This document shows positions 60,109 to 64,000 of a DNA stretch of 64,000 bases, piece after piece; the first letter of the stretch is position 1, and every line of letters starts with the position of its first letter. Under the pieces are notes generated by a model. That model was not told the origin of the DNA. It saw only the letters and a list, made by a program, of their open reading frames with translations, and ran no database searches. This DNA comes from Actinokineospora bangkokensis (lineage in GTDB: Bacteria; Actinomycetota; Actinomycetes; Mycobacteriales; Pseudonocardiaceae). The translations under genes and the position numbers were made by a program. Where the stretch lies: contig NZ_MKQR01000032.1 in NCBI RefSeq assembly GCF_001940455.1, forward strand, positions 1 through 64,000, written 5' to 3'.

Positions 60109-60879
60109 GTGCTGCTGACCGTCCTCGGCTGTTCCGGGAGCGTCCCCGGACCCGGTGCCCCCGCCTCCGGCTACCTCATCGAGGCCGAGGGGTTCCTGCT
60201 CGGCGTCGAACTCGGCAACGGGACCTTCTCCGCGCTGCAGGCGCTGCGCGACCCGTTCGAGCTCGACGCGCTGCTGTTCTCGCACCTGCACGCCGACCAC
60301 TGCGCGGACTTCTCCGGGCTGGCGGTGTACCGGCGCTACCACCCGGCGCCGACCATCGACCCGCGGGCGAACAAGCTGCCGGTGCACGCCCCGGCCGAGG
60401 CGCCGACGCGGTTCAGCGCGCAGTACGGCACCGACGAGGCCGACCGCAAGGTCACCGACCTGTCGGACGTCTTCGACTTCATCCCGCTCAACGTGGGCAA
60501 GTTCCAGGTTGGCCCGTTCGAGGTGGTGGCCGCGCCCGCCGCGCACCCGTGCGAGTCCTACAGCTTCCGCATCAGCCACGGCGGGCGCAGCCTGGGCTAC
60601 ACCGGCGACACCGGGGTCAACTCGGTGCTGCCCGACCTGGTGCGCGGGGTGGACGCCTTCCTCGCCGAGGCGTCCTGGACCCACGGCGGGGCGGTGATCC
60701 CCGACCTGCACATGTCCGGCCGGGAGGCGGGCGAGATCGCCGCGCAGTCCGGGGTCGGCAGGCTGCTGCTGACCCACGTGCCGCCGTGGACCGACAGCTC
60801 GGCGGTGCTCACCGAGGCCCGCGCGGCCTTCCGCGGCGACGTCGTGCTCGTCCGGCAGGGCGAGAGCTACGAGGTCTGA
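60109..60879 (+). CDS. MBL-fold phosphodiesterase (Rv1339-like)
   Basis: 256 residues, metallo-beta-lactamase fold of the RNase Z/cAMP-phosphodiesterase branch. Metal ligands: FSHLHADHCADFSG (HxHxDH, about 59), APAAHPCESYSF, LGYTGDTG (Asp, about 166) and LLLTHVPPWTD (His, about 222). The M. tuberculosis homologue at this position, Rv1339, hydrolyses cyclic nucleotides. GTG start, between murI and rph as in other actinobacteria. Confidence 0.92.
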   Translation: MLLTVLGCSGSVPGPGAPASGYLIEAEGFLLGVELGNGTFSALQALRDPFELDALLFSHLHADHCADFSGLAVYRRYHPAPTIDPRANKLPVHAPAEAPTRFSAQYGTDEADRKVTDLSDVFDFIPLNVGKFQVGPFEVVAAPAAHPCESYSFRISHGGRSLGYTGDTGVNSVLPDLVRGVDAFLAEASWTHGGAVIPDLHMSGREAGEIAAQSGVGRLLLTHVPPWTDSSAVLTEARAAFRGDVVLVRQGESYEV

Positions 60880-60887
60880 GCGCCCTC

Positions 60888-60893
60888 TAGGCT
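60888..60893 (+). promoter_or_regulatory. -10 hexamer TAGGCT, leaderless start of rph
   Basis: Seven nucleotides before GTG 60901. Confidence 0.45.
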
Positions 60894-60900
60894 GGCCGCC

Positions 60901-61662
60901 GTGGCGAGAAGCGATGGCAGGGACGACGACCAGCTCCGGGACGTCCGGATCACCCGCGGCTACCAGGACTGGCCCGCCGGGTCGGTGCTGGTCGAATTCG
61001 GCCGCACCCGCGTGCTGTGCGCGGCCAGCGTCACCGAGGGCGTGCCGCGCTGGCGCAAGGGCTCCGGGCTGGGCTGGCTGACCGCCGAGTACGCGATGCT
61101 GCCCTCGGCCACCAACACCCGCGGCGAGCGCGAGTCGGTCAAGGGCCGCGTCGGCGGGCGCACGCACGAGATCTCCCGGCTCATCGGCCGCTCGCTGCGC
61201 GCCTGCATCGGCCTGGCCGCGCTGGGCGAGAACACCATCCACCTCGACTGCGACGTCATCCAGGCCGACGGCGGCACCCGCACCGCGGCCATCACCGGCG
61301 CCTACGTGGCCCTGGCCGACGCGGTGACCTGGTTGGCGGCCGCGGGCAGGCTGGCCGACCCGCAGCCGCTGTCGTGCGCGGTGTCGGCGGTGAGCGTGGG
61401 CGTGGTCGGCGGCCGGGTGCGGCTGGACCTGCCCTACGAGGAGGACGCGCGCGCCGAGGTCGACATGAACGTCGTGGCCACCGACGCGGGCACCCTGATC
61501 GAGGTGCAGGGCACCGGCGAGGGCGCCACCTTCGCCCGCTCCACCCTCGACCGGATGCTGGACCTGGCCATGGCCGGGTGCGCCGAGCTGAACCGGGTGC
61601 AGGCCGAGGCGCTGGCCGCGCCCTACCCGGGGACCCTGCCCACCCCGAAGGGGGCCAAGTGA
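60901..61662 (+). CDS. rph: Ribonuclease PH
   Basis: 253 residues. [56 protein letters not shown] and [22 protein letters not shown] are full RNase PH signatures. It trims tRNA 3' ends phosphorolytically. rdgB starts at a GTG overlapping its stop, the usual rph-rdgB coupling. Confidence 0.97.
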   Translation: MARSDGRDDDQLRDVRITRGYQDWPAGSVLVEFGRTRVLCAASVTEGVPRWRKGSGLGWLTAEYAMLPSATNTRGERESVKGRVGGRTHEISRLIGRSLRACIGLAALGENTIHLDCDVIQADGGTRTAAITGAYVALADAVTWLAAAGRLADPQPLSCAVSAVSVGVVGGRVRLDLPYEEDARAEVDMNVVATDAGTLIEVQGTGEGATFARSTLDRMLDLAMAGCAELNRVQAEALAAPYPGTLPTPKGAK

Positions 61663-62270
61663 CCAGGGTCCTGCTGGCCACCCGCAACGCCAAGAAGCTC
61701 ACCGAGCTGCGCCGGATCGTCGCCGCCGAGTCGATCACCGGGCTGGAGGTCGTCGGCCTGGCCGACCTGCCGCCGTTCCCCGACGCCCCGGAGACCGGCG
61801 CGACCTTCGAGGAGAACGCGCTGGCCAAGGCCCGCGACGCGGTGCGCGAGACGGGCCTGCCGGTGATCGCCGACGACTCCGGCATCGCCGTGGACGCGCT
61901 CAACGGCATGCCCGGGGTGCTCTCGGCCCGCTGGTCGGGCCGCCACGGCGCCGACGACGCGAACCTGGAGCTGGTGCTGGCGCAGCTCAACGACGTGCCC
62001 GAGGAGCGGCGGGGCGCGGCGTTCGTGTGCGCGATCGCCTACAGCTTCCCCGACGGCGACGAGGGCACCCTGCGCGCGGAGTGGCGCGGGTCGGTGATCC
62101 GGGAGCGGCGGGGCACCGGCGGCTTCGGCTACGACCCGATCTTCGTGCCGGAGGGGGAGACCCGGACGTCCGCGGAGCTGTCCGCCGAGGAGAAGGACGC
62201 GGTGTCGCACCGCGGGCAGGCGCTGCGCCTGCTGGTGCCGCACCTCAAGGCGCTGGCGCAGCAGGCCTGA
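61659..62270 (+). CDS. rdgB: Non-canonical purine NTP pyrophosphatase (dITP/XTP)
   Basis: 203 residues, HAM1 family. [14 protein letters not shown] at the N-terminus, [28 protein letters not shown] (catalytic Asp, about 70) and [12 protein letters not shown] (about 155). It removes dITP, dXTP and related damaged nucleotides. GTG start coupled to rph. Its 3' end overlaps the convergent serine hydrolase gene by 26 bp. Confidence 0.96.
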   Translation: MTRVLLATRNAKKLTELRRIVAAESITGLEVVGLADLPPFPDAPETGATFEENALAKARDAVRETGLPVIADDSGIAVDALNGMPGVLSARWSGRHGADDANLELVLAQLNDVPEERRGAAFVCAIAYSFPDGDEGTLRAEWRGSVIRERRGTGGFGYDPIFVPEGETRTSAELSAEEKDAVSHRGQALRLLVPHLKALAQQA

Positions 62271-63123
62271 CGGGCGCGGTGGCGCCGAGCAGGGCGGCCA
62301 GGGCCCGCGCCCCGGCCGTCACGGCGGCGGCGTTGGTGGAAAATGTCGCCGCGGTCGGTGATTCCGTCATCAGCACCACGACGTAGCGGTCGTCCACCAG
62401 GCCCGTGCTGTGCACGGCGGTGAAGCCGCTCCCGTTGCCCCACCCCTGCTTCACCGCCCAGGTGCCGAACGCGGACGGGATGCCGAAGGACTGGTCGAAC
62501 CCGTCCGCGGCGGTGGCGGTCGCCCGCGCCATCTCCGCCAGCGCGCCGGGCAGGCCCACCAGGAGATGGCGGTAGACCTGGGCCACCGCGGCGGGGCTGA
62601 TCAGCGTGTTGCCCCAGCGCCCGGGGATGTCGGGGTCGGACACGCCGGTGATGCCCAGCGCGGCGGCGGTGGCGCTGGGCAGGGTGTCACCGCCCAGCAG
62701 CGTCCACAGGGCGCTGGCGTCGTCGTCGTCGCTGGTGGTGAGCATCCCGGTGACGCGCTCGGCGTGGGCGGGGTCGCCCGCCGCCGCGATCGCGATGAGC
62801 AGCTTGACCACCGAGGCCGAGCGGAACCGCAGGTCGGCGTTGGCCGAGAGCACCGTCTCGCCGGTCCGCGAGTCCCAGACCAGCACGCCCACGGTCGCGG
62901 ACGGCTGCACCGCCCGCACGGCCGCCACGACCGGCTCCGCTGACAGCGATCGCGCCTGTGGCGCCGGTGCCGCTGCCGTGGTCGTCCCCACGTCGTCGGG
63001 CACCCGGGTGAGCGGTGCCTGGGCCCGCGGGCGCTCGCAGGCCTCGGCGGCGGACCCCACCAGGGTCGTGCTCAGCGCCAGCACGGCGGCGGTGGCCACC
63101 AGCCCGGTCCCGCGGCTCCTCAT
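62245..63123 (-). CDS. Exported serine hydrolase of beta-lactamase/D-Ala-D-Ala fold
   Basis: 292 residues. Signal peptide MRSRGTGLVATAAVLALSTTLVGSAAEA, then a Pro/Ala linker. The active-site SxxK is in FRSASVVKLLIAIAAAG (about 103), and GTWAVKQGWGNGSG (about 220) provides the K-x-G strand; the SDN-like element SDDDDASALW is modified. It is like the class-A-type hydrolases of actinobacteria with no proven beta-lactamase action. The next gene upstream is a paralog of the same size and motif order. Confidence 0.8.
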   Translation of the reverse strand: MRSRGTGLVATAAVLALSTTLVGSAAEACERPRAQAPLTRVPDDVGTTTAAAPAPQARSLSAEPVVAAVRAVQPSATVGVLVWDSRTGETVLSANADLRFRSASVVKLLIAIAAAGDPAHAERVTGMLTTSDDDDASALWTLLGGDTLPSATAAALGITGVSDPDIPGRWGNTLISPAAVAQVYRHLLVGLPGALAEMARATATAADGFDQSFGIPSAFGTWAVKQGWGNGSGFTAVHSTGLVDDRYVVVLMTESPTAATFSTNAAAVTAGARALAALLGATAPVRPAAPAP

Positions 63124-63170
63124 GCCCGGTCAACGCCCCGACCCGCGGGATGGTTCACAGATCAACGAAC

Positions 63171-64000
63171 TCACAGGAACAGCACAGCGAGGCTGCGCGC
63201 GCCCGCGGTCACCGACGCGCACGCCGTCGACCACCGCGTCGGTCGCGGGTGCTCGGTCAGCAGCACCACGACGTAGCGCCACCCCTCGCCCACCAGGCCC
63301 GTGCTGTGGGTGACGATGTCGGTCGCGGAGTTCGACCACCCCTGCTTCACCGCCCACCGGGCGGCCAGCCCGTCCGGGATGCCGAAGTGCTGGTCGAACC
63401 CGTCCGCTGCCCGGCGCGGCGCGGCGGCCAGCGCGTCGACCACCAGCGCGCGGTCCGCCCCGGGCAGCTCGTCGAGCACGTGGTCGTACACCCGGGCGAC
63501 GTCCCGGGCGGTGATCAGCACGTCGCCCCACTGCCCCGGCCGCGCGGGCGGGCGGGTGCCGGTGAGGCCCACGCGCCCGGCCACCCGCGCCACCAGGGCA
63601 GACCCGCCCCTGGCCACCCACAGCTCGCTGGCGATCCCGTCGTCGGACAGCCGCAGCATCGTCGCGACCCGCTGCCGCAGGCCCGCGTCGGCCCCCGCCG
63701 CCAGGACGTCCACCGCGATCAGCAGCTTCACCAGCGAGGCCGAGCGGAACCGCCGGTCCGCCCCGGACGCCAGCAGGTCGTCGCCCGTCTGCCGGTCCAC
63801 CACCAGCACGCCGACCTCGGCCGACCCCTCCACCCCGCGCACCGCGGCCACGACGTCGGCCGCCGCGGGTCTCGGGGGAGGCGCGGGGGCGGGGGGCGCC
63901 GCGGGGGCGGGGATGGCGAGCCGGGGCGCCGCGAGCACGGTGGTGTGGGCGGGAACGGGGCTCGCGCACCCCGCCGCCAGGGCCAGGATCGGGAGCAGGG
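63171..64000 (-). CDS. Lipoprotein serine hydrolase, partial (start beyond window)
   Basis: Paralog of the preceding gene: FRSASLVKLLIAVDVLAAG, SDDGIASELWVARGG, RWAVKQGWSNSATDIV and the C-terminal VTAGARSLAVLFL. The frame stays open to the window edge, and just upstream of the first internal GTG it reads LLPILALAAGCASPVPAH, a lipobox. So the true start lies past 64000 and the protein should be a lipoprotein. Both paralogs share SxxK and a K-x-G strand; a tandem duplication is likely. Confidence 0.78.
   Translation of the reverse strand, partial: LLPILALAAGCASPVPAHTTVLAAPRLAIPAPAAPPAPAPPPRPAAADVVAAVRGVEGSAEVGVLVVDRQTGDDLLASGADRRFRSASLVKLLIAVDVLAAGADAGLRQRVATMLRLSDDGIASELWVARGGSALVARVAGRVGLTGTRPPARPGQWGDVLITARDVARVYDHVLDELPGADRALVVDALAAAPRRAADGFDQHFGIPDGLAARWAVKQGWSNSATDIVTHSTGLVGEGWRYVVVLLTEHPRPTRWSTACASVTAGARSLAVLFL

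Overview
The window is one contiguous stretch of a very GC-rich, gene-dense chromosome with frequent GTG starts and 4-bp GTGA stop/start overlaps. It carries actinobacterial core genes: CtaD, SerB, the Mec/CysO/CysM cysteine pathway, PncB-ClpS-DUF2017 and a rhomboid-MurI-phosphodiesterase-Rph-RdgB run. The gene order from dinG to rdgB matches, from memory, the Mycobacterium tuberculosis Rv1329c-Rv1341 block. The secreted-protein repertoire and the XRE regulator type suggest a filamentous actinomycete of the Pseudonocardiales (Actinokineospora, Saccharothrix or Actinosynnema type). That placement is inference.

Layout. 1-5.9 kb: an OmpR-type DNA-binding protein without receiver, an acidic hypothetical, a PhoD-type phosphatase, a DUF4239 membrane protein and a secreted protein. 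6-11.3 kb: a sugar-catabolic run, edd-eda (Entner-Doudoroff) followed by a SIS-domain isomerase/deaminase, a class II aldolase and a PfkB kinase (tagatose-phosphate-like chemistry). Three phased direct repeats precede edd. 11.4-15.9 kb: a streptogrisin-like protease, two DUF202 proteins, an XRE regulator, a STAS protein and an ankyrin gene broken by one stop codon. 15.9-16.9 kb: an intact-looking IS5/IS427-type insertion sequence sitting exactly in that ankyrin gene's stop codon. 16.9-24.1 kb: a tightly coupled operon for a Dpp/Opp-type ABC importer plus a GH1 beta-glucosidase, divergent from a ROK regulator, with three inverted repeats between them. 25.5-36 kb: a secreted FN3 protein, LacI, Tex, a cold-shock protein, small membrane proteins, two TetR regulators, a PAS-like protein and a ProA-like enzyme. 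36-42.4 kb: ctaD-serB-Pth2, dhaK-dhaL and an HdeD-like protein.

42.5-62.3 kb is the conserved dinG...rdgB block, interrupted twice. The first interruption (45.1-50.2 kb) is the most interesting locus. It holds an exosortase-family protein translationally coupled to a multi-pass GT2 glycosyltransferase, two choice-of-anchor-P-like secreted proteins (one with a C-terminal anchor), a 53-residue protein that is little more than an LAVTG sorting signal, and a WecB-type epimerase. It looks like a compact surface-protein sorting or glycosylation island. The second interruption (55.7-58.5 kb) follows cysM and starts at a footprint of the same IS family, again in a CTAG stop codon. The window ends with two paralogous serine hydrolases of beta-lactamase fold, the second truncated by the window edge.

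At least eleven genes have a TANNNT-like hexamer 6-7 nt before the start codon and no ribosome-binding site, which suggests leaderless transcripts. Strong GC hairpins close several convergent or terminal gene ends. I saw no tRNA, rRNA, CRISPR array or phage genes.
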